A stretch of DNA of 58,099 nt from Gyrodactylus bullatarudis. Taxonomy: Eukaryota; Platyhelminthes; Monogenea; Gyrodactylidea; Gyrodactylidae. The notes beneath the pieces were generated by a model. That model had not been told where the DNA came from. It did no database searches and was given only the letters and a program-made list of their open reading frames with translations. Made by a program: the position numbers and the translations under genes. The DNA is taken from the NCBI GenBank assembly GCA_012064415.1, contig SSNU01000088.1, positions 209,139 to 267,237 of the forward strand. Direction: 5' to 3'. Position 1 is the stretch's first letter. Each line of letters opens with the position of its first letter. This document shows positions 21,936 to 32,757 of the stretch, piece by piece.

Positions 21936-22040
21936 GCTGAGTCACCGAAGTCATATTGAATAATCAAAGAAGATAAGGCCAATTTTTTCACAAATAAGGC
22001 CTTTATTTCGGGCATTCTCATCAGTGTGATACATGTAAGT
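21923..22040 (-). ncRNA. Hammerhead-like ribozyme motif, best copy (copy C)
   Basis: Read on the minus strand from 22029: UCACA, CUGAUGA (22024-22018), eight bases starting G and ending C, GAAA (22009-22006), helix III AUAA/UUAU closed by a short loop, then U, then UGUGA (21992-21988). UCACA and UGUGA pair perfectly as helix I. All invariant core positions fit a type I hammerhead, with predicted cleavage between 21993 and 21992. Downstream, CTTCGGT and ACCGATGT (21950-21923) form the same hairpin as at 5831-5857. The weak point is helix II, which has only one clear pair. Self-cleavage is inferred, not shown. Confidence 0.7.
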
Positions 22041-22967
22041 ACAAATTTGCAAAGATAAATAATAATACACAATAATAGTAACAAAAAATCATTGGTTCAA
22101 ACAATGGATATCAAATTTTTATCATAAGTTTACAAAAATATCGAGCAGTAAAAAAACCCTTTCATTTATGCCTCCATCATTATCAAAAACTGGATTTCTT
22201 CTTGGCAGATTTTTTTTCTTATTAAGATTGGTTCGATTATCCAAAACTCAAGCTATTTGGAATTTTAGATCAAAATTTTTTTTTCAAAAATATGGGTAAT
22301 CGAACCATTTGTATTGTCCAATAATCAGATAAGAAAAGGACCCAGAACTTAACTTTTAATTGAAATAGACGTTTTTCTCTAAACTTTAGCGGTTGAATTC
22401 AAATTTTTCGTCTCATTTTGATCTCAAATATCGATATTGATAGTATAAAACATTGAAAAGAAGGAAATATTTTAGAAACCCAAAAAAATATTTATTTTCT
22501 TTTGAAAAATTCAACGCATTCAGAATATTTTAGACACAAAGGATTTTCGAATTTCTTAGACATCTTTTGATGTAAGACTTTCTCTTCTTAATTAGAAAGA
22601 AGAATTCATCTAAAGTTGAGTCTGATAATTCATTTGATTCAATGAATATTCTCTCTTGATCACGTGAGAGACTAATGTTTTAAATAAACTTTCCAACCTG
22701 GAAGTGACATGATATATGAAAAATATAATTCCCTATTTGATAGAATTTTATAATTAAAGTAAAGTTTTAAGCCAATAATTATTCTTTTAAAGAATTTTCT
22801 GAGGCTAAAATGATACGTGAATGAAATGAAGAAACGGAAATTCAAAAAACCCAGGGATTTTTTTCATAATTCAAATTTAATCTTTTTGCCAATCATACGA
22901 CTTAAAGATACGCTGACTAAGGTTGTTTTTGAGAAGGAGTGGATAATGCTCGATGGATTTTGTATTA
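22041..22967. other. AT-rich stretch without recognised genes
   Basis: Nothing coding is supported. The frame at 22817-23059 runs into the hairpin element and has no recognisable content. Confidence 0.5.
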
Positions 22968-23304
22968 GAGAATTAATTGACAAGAAGATGAGAATTTATA
23001 ATTTTTACAAAAAATTCAATATATTCGAATTCCATAAAATAAGCCAATCTGTTGTTTAAATGAAGAAATCTGACAAAAGTTTGGCCATTTTCGGAATTTT
23101 GAAATGCCCCAATATCCCCCTTTCTTTGACCTTGAAGTTAAAATATTTTATCGATTTCGAATATTCAATGAAAACAAAAAAAATATTCAAATTCGCCTGT
23201 AGGAAACTCAAGGAAATTTGTCCTTATTGAATGGGAAATCGAACCATATATTAATTTTTTTCATAAATTGCGAATTCTCATCTTCATGACAACTAACTAG
23301 CTTT
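22968..23304. mobile_element. Degraded, shortened hairpin element
   Basis: The left end AATTGACAAGAAGATGAG and right end CTCATCTTCATGACAACTAA mirror each other as in the 4173-4879 family, but most of both arms is lost and the ends have diverged. Confidence 0.6.
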
Positions 23305-23449
23305 GATCTTGAATTAAATTGAGATTTTCAAAAACGTGAGAATATTTTTATTACAAGAAATTTGAATTTTTCGTTTTGTAGGTTTGTAACTGATATTTTG
23401 ACAAATTCTTTATTTCAATGAGGCTTCAATTTCGAATTTTTCAATTTTA

Positions 23450-23690
23450 TACAAAAACCTGAGTGATGACCCGTACAGACGTGTGGATCAAGGAGAAATT
23501 CTTCATAAATTTACACAAACCAGACTTATAAATTCAAAATATAATGTGTTAAAATGATTTTTGATATCATTGGTCAGTTGAGCAAATGTTGAGAGCATAT
23601 TGAGAAAGTAAGAAAAGATGCCGAAAGTAAGGAATAAGTGCTTTTTATTTCAGGCATACTCATCAGCCTTTTACATGCCAAATATATATG
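23450..23690. ncRNA. PLE terminal sequences with hammerhead-like motif on minus strand (copy D)
   Basis: 23450-23545 (+) matches the short tail and terminal block of the PLE fragments (GTGATGACCCGTACAGACG beside ATTTATGAAGAA-type sequence, inverted). On the minus strand at 23670-23629 the order is AAGG, CUGAUGA (23666-23660), GUAUGCCU, GAAA, AUAA/UUAU, U, CCUU. Helix I here is AAGG/CCUU, different in sequence from copy C but still paired. GGCAU upstream again matches AUGCC of the loop. The helix II closing pair is only G-U. Confidence 0.55.
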
Positions 23691-23699
23691 AAATTACAA

Positions 23700-24058
23700 A
23701 GAAAAATATAAGTAAATCTGATTGGCTCTCTTTTGTGTTGGGGTACATCTGTAATTATCACATTGTCAATAGGGTAGAGGTTACTTTGATTGATATTTCC
23801 CACCCTGGGGTGAGATGCATTTCAATGACATAAATGATATATACATTTCACTTATTATGAAAACATGGTGTACACGAAGATTCATATATTAAAATTCTTA
23901 TGTCTAAGTGATAAAATAAATGTTTTGTGAAAAATAATAATGAACTGTTATGAATAAAGGTAATAATCTGAAAATTTGATAATAAAATTTTTATGGAATT
24001 CTTTGGCAATAATGTTCATTGGCTAAAATACTTAGTAATTTTGTTCGTCTGTACTGTT
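23700..24058. other. Non-coding stretch beside the LINE 3' end
   Basis: No gene is visible. Bases 24030-24058, read on the minus strand, may continue the PLE reverse-transcriptase frame that the LINE interrupts (QTNKITKYF). Confidence 0.4.
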
Positions 24059-24427
24059 TATTTTTTTTTTTTGAAATCATAACATTTATTGAAGAGATTA
24101 AGTTTGACATAAAATCTGATATACATAATAAAAAGTTCATATAAGTTTTTAATATAATCACAGACCCAACCAAAAGAGCTTCAGGTCACTGAAAAAATTA
24201 TAGCTCCGGATCAAAATCTAAATTGCCACAAATGAATCACAAACTTAGACATTCAGGTCAGTCATCAACTCAACCATTGTCCATATAGAATACTAGGTTA
24301 AATTTTAAAGAAAAAGGTCTCTGTAAAGAAAAGGGGATCTTATTAAGCTAGATGATTATTCGAATAAAGAAAAGTTTTCGAATAATCTATTTTGGATCTG
24401 ATAAATTTTATAATATATTTAAGATCA

Positions 24428-26087
24428 TTAAGGTTTTATAATTCTGAAATTCTTAAAAACGGAATTAAGAAAACGAAAATGAGTGAGAAGAGGGTGATTG
24501 GAGAAAGAGGGCTTACGTAGAGAGTAGTAATTCTTACTATATGTATCCGCATGAGTTGAGAACATCTTTATAATAAAACCAGCCCTTCTGATCCATATGG
24601 GTTCTAGCCTAGAGATTGCAGTTAAGGAGTTGTAAGAATCGAACCAAGGGAAAAGCGCGTGAAGAAAACGATATTGTATCTGTTCAATTTTAAGGGAATT
24701 GGCATTAGATATTTCCGGTATTAAAGGGGCAGTATAATCTAAATGGGGCAAGACAAAAGTTTTGAAGGCTAATATTTTTATGTCTGGTGAGGAGGTGAAC
24801 CTGTTAATCATATATAACAGAGAGTTTATCAAACCCTTTTTAGAGAGAGGGGAGATAGTTAATGAGGAATTAATTTCAAAACCAAGGTCCGTAGTAGATT
24901 CCACTATATCGCCTGGAAGATGAAGATTTGAAAGAAATGAGGATGGAAGCACTTTTGGAAAAAGCAGTTTGCATTTGGATCTATTTATCTCAAGACCCAT
25001 TTTGGAAAGATTCAGCTTAAGAGAGTTAAAATAGTGATTAATTTTAAGAATGTCAAGCACATTGTTTACAGGGTAGACAAATTTAAGGTCGTCTGCATAT
25101 TTGAATAATTTACCTAAGTCAGATGGCAATTGAATATCTGCGATATAGATATTGAAGAGTAGTGGACCCAAGGAGGAACCTTGAGCAACACCGGAGGTTA
25201 TTCTCTTGTAAGAGCTGTGAAGGGAATTAAATTTGACTGATTGGTTTCTACCAGTAAGTATTAATAAGAGAGTTATCCAATTCCATAGCTATAAGTTTAT
25301 TAATAATATAAGAAAATTTCAGGCGATCAAAAGCTTTCGATAGGTCAATAAAGTGAATTATTAAATATTTCCCACTATCCTTAAGGGGCTTGGTGAAGGA
25401 TAAGAACTCCAATAAATTAGAGCATGTGCTCTTACCACCAATAAAGCCATGCTGAGAGTCATCAGGAAAGATATTAGGAAGATAATCATGTATACTTTGA
25501 GTAAGAAACTTATCAATAATAGTCAGAAAAATATTTAGAGAGGAGATTGGTCTCAAATCAGAGAAGGAAGAGTATTTTTTCGATTTAGGAATAGGGGTTA
25601 TAGAGATATTAAGCCATTCAGAAGGAATGACTCCATTCTGTAAACATTTATTTAAAAAATTGGCTAAAGAAATCAAGAAACAATCTGGAAGAGAACCAAT
25701 GAGTTTAAGAGAATTATGGTTAATGTCTTTTCTTGATTGAGATTTAGATTCGTCGATTGTTCTCCTAATAAAGCTAGCAGTAAGAAAGGGTGGAGAGGAG
25801 GAAGAGGGCAAAAGGCTAATATCTTCGAAGGGATTGAAAAGTGATACAAAGTGATCATTGAGAGCTTCACAAAAAGCTTTATCATTGAGCTCAGAGAAAT
25901 TACTTATAGAGGAATTTCGATTAAGGTTGAGAAGTTTCTTAAATTTGGACCAGCCATTTCCAGGAGAAAATTTCAAATCACGGGCTATGAGATTTTCAAA
26001 TGATTCAAGACAAACTAGGTTCAGATCCTCAAGATAGTCTAATTTTTTACGGAAGTTAATTGTTTCGCGGGTTGAGTTAGCGATCAT
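24428..26087 (-). pseudogene. LINE reverse transcriptase
   Basis: From 26087 the frame contains IPSEWLNISITPIPKSKK, DLRPISSLNIF, QHGFIGGKSTCSNLLEF and motif A HFIDLSKAFDRL, where the first catalytic Asp is present. A frameshift at about 25250 moves to the frame with SVKFNSLHSSYKRITSGVAQ, then SLGPLLFNIYIADI (motif B) and LFKYADDLKF, with the YADD catalytic motif intact. The C-terminal part (DYTAPLIPEISNANSLKIEQ and after) is the thumb/connection region typical of CR1 and Jockey relatives. All palm motifs are present, but the frameshift makes it non-functional as it stands. Confidence 0.85.
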
Positions 26088-26180
26088 ATAGTTGAATATG
26101 AACGAATTGAATTCATTATTGAAAAAAAGGAAATTCTTATATCTCCAATAGAGAAAGGAAAGTCTCTTGAAATCAACAAT

Positions 26181-26924
26181 TTATTTTTTATTAGAGTAGA
26201 ACTTTGCTTGGGGTGAAAGAGGGGTTGAGTGAATATAAATAATATTATGATCCGAAAAGTTTACCGGTTTTACTTCGATAGTGTAAAAAGAGTTAGTAAA
26301 GACCAAATCAAGAATGTTATTAAGGCGAGTTGGGGTGTTAACTATTTGTTTAAGTTTAAGGGAATTCAATAATTTGTCAAGGTCAACTGGAATTACAGGA
26401 GAATTATGAGAGGTCGAGAAATTGAAATCACCTAGAATTGTGAGATGAGATGAAAATTCGTGAGTCATAGAAGAAATCGAAGCGGAAAGCTCAATGTCAT
26501 CAATGTGATATTTGCTACCAAGGAGTGGACGATAGATTGAAATGAAGGTGTGTGTAGATCCATTGAGAAGAATATTGATTGAGATAATTTATATGGGATC
26601 GGTTAAAGTCTTAAAGGAGAGAATTTTGATAGAGTCATGGATAAACAATCCAACACCAGCACCAGGGAAAAATTCTCTATCAGCCCTTAAAATCTTATAA
26701 TTTTCAATATGCAACATTGAGTCATTTTTATCAGGTTTTAACCAAGTTTCAGTCATAAAGAATATAAGAGGCTTATAAGAAGAGATTATATTAGAAATAT
26801 GAAAATATGAGAATTTAGAGAACAGAGACCTTATATTCAATAAAAAGAAACCTTGTAACTCACTGAAAGGATGGCTGGATCGAGGAAATAACTGAAGTCC
26901 TTCTTGTTTCAGATTGATCAACAT
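26181..26924 (-). pseudogene. LINE apurinic-type endonuclease domain
   Basis: Motifs in order are LLNIRSL, FFMTETWL (catalytic Glu), GAGVGLFI, ISIYRPL, LTILGDFNF (Asp and Asn), LDLVFTN and FSDHNIIYI (SDH). These make up the full set of the exonuclease-III-like endonuclease of LINEs that nicks target DNA. One TAA (26591-26589) interrupts an otherwise continuous frame. A frame change separates it from the reverse transcriptase at 26180-26088. Confidence 0.85.
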
Positions 26925-26957
26925 CCATAGCAGTTTTCGAAGAATCTCCTTTACTGT

Positions 26958-27134
26958 TCAAATGGTCATGAAAAATTCTAAATCGGGGTAAATTATAAAA
27001 ATAAACTGATCAATGAATTTTTGTTGAAATGTTTTGATCATCTTTAAGAGAAAGTCATCTGCTGATACATTGGGTTTCATCAAAATAAAAGTGTCATCAA
27101 CACATCTGATGTAATCACCAGTGAAAGATTGATA
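26958..27134 (-). pseudogene. Penelope-like reverse transcriptase fragment with catalytic VDD
   Basis: On the minus strand 58 codons read YQSFTGDYIRCVDDTFILMK, then SADDFLLKMIKTFQQKF and so on to a TGA at 26960-26958. The CVDD in the context YIR-VDDTF is the palm motif C of Penelope-like reverse transcriptases, normally YVDD. The fragment is cut by the LINE at its 3' side and has no continuation upstream. Confidence 0.7.
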
Positions 27135-27184
27135 GTTTCTGACATTATATTAAGTTCAAACCAACCTAGAAAGATAGAGGTACA

Positions 27185-27737
27185 TCTATATAACAAAATA
27201 GGGCCATTTTTCGAATTTTCACTTTTTCAACTTTCGAAACTAACATTCTCATAGATTTCGAAGATTTGAAGCGGTTAAATGCTGATATTTGCGATCAACG
27301 TTAGAGAAAGTATTCAATTTTGGCTGCAGAGATAGAGAGAAATATACTGGTTCAGAGAAAAAGTTCAACCATTAAATTTTGGAAAACGTTCCTTCGTGAT
27401 AATCGAAAAATTCAATATGTTCTTTTCACCACATTAATGACGAAATTCTGTGAACTTCTAAAGCCAAATTGATTTCTCTGTCCTAGTTCGATCCCAACTA
27501 TCAGCACTTAACCGCTTCAAATCTTCGAAATCGGTAAAAATGTTGGGTTCGAAAGTTGATAAAGTGGATATCCAAAAAATGGCTTAATTTTGGTCAGATT
27601 GAAAATTTTTTCGAACTTTTTTTTCTTATTTCAACATCTTCTTGTGAAATTCATAAAGTTATTTGAATTTCGAGAGACAAAAATTGAGTTTTTTGTAAAG
27701 AAAAGTAAATTCTCATATTCATGTTAATAAGGTTTAT
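27185..27737. mobile_element. Partial hairpin element lacking its left end
   Basis: The right end GTAAATTCTCATATTCATGT and the inner arms match the 4173-4879 family, with a GAAGCGGTTAAATGCTGATA segment mirrored near 27500. The outermost left arm is missing. Confidence 0.6.
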
Positions 27738-27739
27738 GA

Positions 27740-28440
27740 AAAAAATCAAGCATTTTTCAAAATAGAAATAAAAGATATATTAACAGCAAATGCGGATTTC
27801 TCAAAGGATCATCAGTGGTCACTTTAAAAATGATAATAGTTAAATAATTGAATGAAAATAACACAGACTTAAAAATCGGAAGTGATAATCGGTGAAGTGA
27901 ACATTGAGCAGTGTTGGATTCAGCTTTTTTTCTCTCCACTGTTGCTATTTATTGGAGAGTTTTGGTGTTTTTTCAGCTTGCATTTTATTATTATTTTCTT
28001 TGACTTTACTATTTCTTTCATGATTTGTAAAATATTATCTTGAATGAATTCTTAACTTATATCATTTTTGAAGAATTACCACTGATGATGCTTCAAGAAA
28101 TGTACATTTGGTTTTAATATATCTTTTTTCAATTTTCTAAATTAAAAAAGAAGGAAGTTAAATTAAATCTGATGAAAAATTATACTCCTATTCCTTTCTG
28201 ATATCAATACTTCATTATCATAGGTCAGCCTCTTGTATCATTCTTTTCTCTCATCTGATTGGACAAAACTGATAGGGATGAATTCATGAAAGTATATAAG
28301 TAGTATTTTGTTTTTGATAAACTCGTCGTACCACTGAAGAAGGCGTGTGAAGACAATCACCGTCGAAACGTTTGGATGACCATGGCTGAGAATCCTAATA
28401 TTGACCTAAGTTTTAATAAATTTTATTATAAAACTAATTT
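27740..28440 (+). mobile_element. PLE-type terminal block, uninterrupted copy
   Basis: This block recurs, broken up by four inserted transposons, at 41640-47042. Landmarks shared by both are GTGAACATTGAGCAGTGTTGG, TGATTGGACAAAACTGATAG and, at the end, CGTACCACTGAAG with GTGTGAAGACAATCAC and GTCGAAAC. It shows the pre-insertion state of those sites. A hammerhead-like motif lies at 28078-28112 and a decayed one on the minus strand at 27785-27819. The final CTGAAGA ... GTCGAAAC segment could be another degenerate hammerhead core, but its helices do not fold convincingly by eye. Confidence 0.6.
28078..28112 (+). ncRNA. Hammerhead-like motif, second class, plus strand
   Basis: The order is ACCA (28078-28081), CTGATGA (28082-28088), eight bases, GAAA (28097-28100), TGTACAT, T, TGGT (28109-28112). 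ACCA pairs with UGGU. The helix III segment AUGUACAU is self-complementary with no loop, so it could close only between two RNA copies. The eight-base segment pairs poorly. Compare 4927-4961 and 28971-29007. Confidence 0.45.
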
Positions 28441-28692
28441 TAGATCATTTTTCTCTGATTCTTTTTTTTCTACTCAATGATATTTTCCACTTTTGTAGAG
28501 AATTTTTCGGTGATTTCAGATATGTGCTTCTTAAAAAATTTTACAATAGAATTTTCAAGTTATTCGGTAAAAACTAAAAACCCGACTCACAGTGCTTTAT
28601 CTTTCAATAGAGGAAAACATGAATGAGATAGAAAGACAGGAACATCGTGTTCAGGAATAAATTCTTAACAAAAGAGTAGCAGGGAACTTTCC

Positions 28693-28864
28693 CTTGACTC
28701 TTCAAGTTTCTGAGCTATTTAAAGTCAAAGTTGAAAATTTACCTATTTATTTGGAAAATCTTCAACTCAATCTTATGTCTAAATATCTATTTATTAAATA
28801 GTATTTAACCGCCTCGTAGGAAAAAAATCTACCTCAATTAGGATACAGTCCTTGAAGTATCAAA
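28693..28864 (+). repeat. 172-bp direct repeat, copy 1
   Basis: It matches 31423-31594 at nearly every base, starting CTTGACTCTTC and ending CAGTCCTTGAAGTATCAAA. The copies lie 2.7 kb apart in the same orientation. No coding content is seen. They could be termini of an unknown element or an old tandem duplication. Confidence 0.75.
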
Positions 28865-28970
28865 AGCGTAAAAGTTTTTTTTTAATTATGCTTCTGTAAT
28901 CTCTATTTTTTAACAACAAAGAATAAGCAAAAATATGGAGCTGAAAAAGTAGAAAAAAGGGATATATTAA

Positions 28971-29007
28971 CACCAAATGTACATTTCTCAAAGGTTCATC
29001 AGTAGTG
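28971..29007 (-). ncRNA. Hammerhead-like motif, second class, minus strand
   Basis: On the minus strand: CACUA (29007-29003), CUGAUGA (29002-28996), ACCUUUGA, GAAA (28987-28984), UGUACAU, U, UGGUG (28975-28971). CACUA and UGGUG pair over five positions with one G-U. A sister copy at 36750-36714 (-) keeps this helix but has lost the U before the cleavage position. It lies in a PLE terminal block (28940-29250). Confidence 0.45.
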
Positions 29008-29418
29008 TCTCTTTGATAATGATAAGAGTTAGAAGATGAATGAGAATAATAATAATTTACAAATTATGAAAGAAATAATAAGAGTTGACGAAAATTAGAA
29101 TAAATGTAAGCCGAAAAAACATCAAAACTCTCCAATAAATAGCAACAGTGGAGAGAAAAGTGAAAAAGCCAAGGTAGTTGAAGGTTATAGGAATAATTCT
29201 TTTCAACACATACGTCTGGTTTCCCAAACGTCTGTACTGTCATCACTCAGGTTTTCATATAAAAATTTCGAAATATATCCTACCTTTTTTTTCTACCTTT
29301 TCAATTATGATTTTATGTGGATTTTCGGACGTATTCGAAAATTTACGCGAATATTTTTATCGTAATATGGAGTTCTAGTTTAATTAGAATGATAAATTAC
29401 TGCTTCTACTGGATCTCT

Positions 29419-29670
29419 TTCAGGATCCACCGATGGTACCTCTGTGGACCTGGACGAATTCCCTAATCCTTTGGTAAATTAAACCGCCAACCTGTTGTAA
29501 TGCAAGCGGTTACAAGAAATATGAATGACGCTTTCGACCGTTTAGTATCGATGATGACTGACATCTTTAATAAGAAGATGGCCGCACATCTTCCTGAAAC
29601 TTCAGCACCTCGAGAGCAATCTCAACAAAATGAGTTCATCTTTAAGAAAAAACTAAACAGAGACAAATAG
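29419..29670 (+). pseudogene. Decayed exon or gag-like frame of unknown origin
   Basis: After a good 3' splice-site-like CTCTTTCAG (about 29410-29418) the sequence reads GSTDGTSVDLDEFPNP, then, after a one-base shift near 29470, KLNRQPVVMQAVTRNMNDAF, DRLVSMMTDIFNKKMAAHLP and, to TAG at 29668-29670, FKKKLNRDK. It is less AT-rich and more protein-like than its surroundings. The middle could form an amphipathic or coiled helix. I do not recognise the family; a retroelement ORF1/gag piece or a dead host exon are both possible. Confidence 0.4.
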
Positions 29671-29679
29671 CAAATTTTT

Positions 29680-31422
29680 CAAATAAATAATTTTAATAAA
29701 CATATAAAGCGCTTAACACTTCTAAAATACTAAGATCAGCCGGTTCTTCAAATCTCTTGCAAGAAAAGCAAGGCTATTTAAAAAAGAAAATATTGTTTAT
29801 ACTTTAAAGTAGATTGATGAAATTAGTGAATTCAGAATTTTTCAAATCCCCGCTGAATTTTCAATGAATTTTTACGCCCCCTGTGGCTAAGAAGAACGGC
29901 TTCTTCTGCTGTGCTCTACTCAAAGTTTGCTCCTAGCACATCCAGTCACTATAATCTGAGATCGTCAAGAACATACTCTATTTTACTCACAGTCCTCTTA
30001 CCTCTCAGGCCCAGATTTCAAATTGATTTTAATATTTTTAAATCCAAAAACGTTTCCAAGATTTGTAAAATTCATGTACCAGAGACACATAAGTGTTTTA
30101 ATAATTTTTTTAAATAAAAATCTAGTATATAGAAACTCGGTATTCAAATTTCCTGATTAGCTATTCACTAGTAACAGTGAATCTGGAAACTTTAGGAATT
30201 CTGCAGAATCCCTGGGTAACAATCAGTGAGTCTGCAGACTCTCAGGGATTCTGGAAACTGATTATAATTCGTCACTGCTGTCAAATCATATGAAGCCCTG
30301 GCTCTATAGTTCAGCTAAATAAAATAAGCCTTAAACCAACAGTAATAAAAAGACTCAGAAAATTTCTTTTTAACTTTATTTTAAACTTATCCAAATCTGA
30401 ATACCGAGTTTCCAGATTCCCTGATTTACTAGGGAGTCTACAGACTTTCAGGAAGTCTGCAGACTCACATAAGTTTCTAGAATCACTGTAACATATATAA
30501 TTTGTTATAGTTTATCTTGGACATTAAATAAGTTTCTCCTTCTAAAATAGTCATCAAGAGGACCTTCATGGTTAATTTCGTTGTTTTATCATTTCCGTTG
30601 GGGTATTGTGGGATTAATGGGCAATGACATATGGAGAATGACTTTCACGCTTTAAAAATATGGAAAAAATGATCTGAGTAAATAATTTTATCAGAAAATA
30701 AGTACTCTTGTGAGTTCTGAGAAAGAAATTTTTCATCCTAGCCAAGTAGGCAATATGATCAAGTTTCCAAAAAATCTCTAACAAATTTGAAATCTTGATC
30801 ATGTTGTTTATTTTGTATCAGAAATTATTTTGATTGAATTTACAGCTATTAGAGTTATATAGTATAAGCGAATAAACTTTTTTGGTAAGCTTTAGTAAGA
30901 TGTATTTTTCTATCCAATCAAAATCTTTTCCCATCAGATAAAACAGCATTGTGTAAAATATTCAAGCGAAATCATTTCATATTCTTTGGCGCTTCTTCTG
31001 ACAATGTGTGAGTTTTTTATATTTCTTTCTTGAAGGTATTATTAGTGATTTTTTTCAAGTTAGTTAGTTATCTTAATTATCTTTCAAATTCGATGAATTT
31101 TTGATATGATGTTCAGTTTTTTAAGAAATGACTTAAAAATGTAGTTAAAAGTAATGCTCTTTTTGGTATTTTTGTAATTCGACTTTGCTAAAAAATTTGC
31201 TATTTTTCAGTATAAAAAGGCTATTTTCTAGAGAATTATTGCTATTTTTACCGCCCTAATCATGACTTATGCAAATTCGAATTCTTTGCTTGTTGATCCT
31301 GATAACAAAATCGATAAAAATGGATAGTTTAAAAATTCCAAAAAAAGCCGGAGGTTTTTAACAGCTTACTGTCTCATTTCAAACTGGACTTTTTTTTGGA
31401 ATTAACCTCAAAAAATCTGTCA
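29680..31422. other. Non-coding stretch with an inverted-repeat unit
   Basis: AAACTCGGTATTCA (30133-30146) is the inverted complement of TGAATACCGAGTTT (30398-30411). The sequence between and just after is full of short CTGCAG-centred palindromes such as GAGTCTGCAGACTC (30230-30243) and GTCTGCAGACTC (30457-30468). Otherwise nothing coding is supported. Confidence 0.5.
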
Positions 31423-31594
31423 CTTGACTCTTCTAGTTTCTGAGCTATTTAAAGTCCAAGGGGAAAATTTACCTATTTATTTCGAAAATCTTCAACTCAA
31501 TCTTATGTCTAAATATCTATTTATTAAATAGTATTTAACCACCTCGTAGGAAAAAAATCTACCTCAATTAGGATACAGTCCTTGAAGTATCAAA
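31423..31594 (+). repeat. 172-bp direct repeat, copy 2
   Basis: Same orientation and length as 28693-28864, with only a few substitutions (GTCCAAGGGG for GTCAAAGTTG). Confidence 0.75.
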
Positions 31595-32152
31595 GATGTT
31601 TTTTCGAAAATTATGCATCTGTAAAAATTTTTCAATGAAAAATCTTTATTTTTTAATTTTCTGATTCAATCACCTGAATCTAAATATTTTTCTATTAACA
31701 AGTCTGATTAAAATAATTTCGATTCGATAAATTTTATATTTTTATAAAAATTTATTTATTATTCATCTAAGAAATATTAAACTTGTCTTGAATTCTTTAA
31801 AATAGTGAATTAAAACTACTAAGAATTCGGTGAAAGAATTTAATCTGATTATTTAATTCCAGAATATCCGGAAGTGAAAAAAATCGGGATAAAATCACGC
31901 AATAGGATTGAGTAGAAGTGCTCATATACAGAAATATGTATAGGGTATCTTATTAATCATTCTTTTGTTTTTGACTACCGGTAGCACTTTTTAGGTTACT
32001 TCTCGTATCTTTTAGTCAAGAAAAGAATATAGAAATCTATTTGATACACACTAGACGAATTTTTTTCAAAATTACTAAAATTATACATCCATATGATAAA
32101 ATAATAGTATGATCCAAACAAATTTCTCTCCAAAATATCGTTGTTTGCTTTA

Positions 32153-32420
32153 GTAAAGCTAGTTGACATGAAGATGAGAATTTAATTTTTATTGAAATAA
32201 GCTCAATATTTTTCTTCGGAAAGTCAGGAAAAAATTTATTTTTCGAATTCCATAATGAAATAAGCCAAAAAGTTGTGGGAATTAAAAAAATTCAATCCGA
32301 CCATAATTAGGCCATGTTTCGAATTTCGAAAATGCACCAAATTTCCTTTTGAGCTCAAATTTTTTTATCGATTTTAAAGCTTTGAAGCAGTTAAATGCAG
32401 ATATTCGAATTGTAAGATAG
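32153..32420. mobile_element. Single arm of a hairpin element
   Basis: It starts TAAAGCTAGTTGACATGAAG and continues with CGGAAAGTCAGG and GAAGCAGTTAAATGC, the left-arm landmarks of the family. The right arm is absent here; a lone right end lies at 33570-33617. The flank before it resembles 430-655. Confidence 0.6.
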
Positions 32421-32757
32421 AAATATTTTGAAAATTTGAGGCCTTAAATATGACCGATCAGAATTGTCCTCATAAATAATAAAAGAAAATTTTCATTTGA
32501 GTGAGTCCCAAAAAAGTTTCAAAATTTGTTGGAAGAAATAATACGAATTCGAGTTAAAATCATGAAAATGAAACATTTAAAAATAGCTTTTATTTGAAAT
32601 CTTTCATAATTTTATTATCTTTTTACAGAAGAATAAAAAGTTAATTCGAAGATTAATTTTATCATAAATTTAAACTGGTTTTCTGGGAAGACTCATCAGC
32701 GATTAGACTCTAATTACTTTGGGTATCCTTTGTTCATGATAGAAAATTTCATTTCAG

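Larger units (their letters stand above)
24060..26952 (-). mobile_element. Non-LTR retrotransposon (LINE), CR1/Jockey-like, decayed
   Basis: The minus strand carries an endonuclease and a reverse transcriptase in the usual LINE order, and ends at a T-run (24061-24072) that is the poly-A tail read in reverse. ACTGTT at 24053-24058 and again at 26953-26958 may be the target duplication, though it is short. The right flank is a PLE reverse-transcriptase fragment, so the LINE appears to have inserted into a PLE. The element is about 2.9 kb; no separate first open reading frame is seen, so it is 5'-truncated or of a one-frame type. Confidence 0.8.

Noticed and set aside
28310..28440. Third hammerhead class (CTGAAGA ... 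GTCGAAAC), also at 46915-47042
   Set aside because: The core strands fit in one copy (position 7 is free), but helix II does not close properly and the second copy has CTGAAGC, which breaks an invariant A. It is kept only as a repeat.
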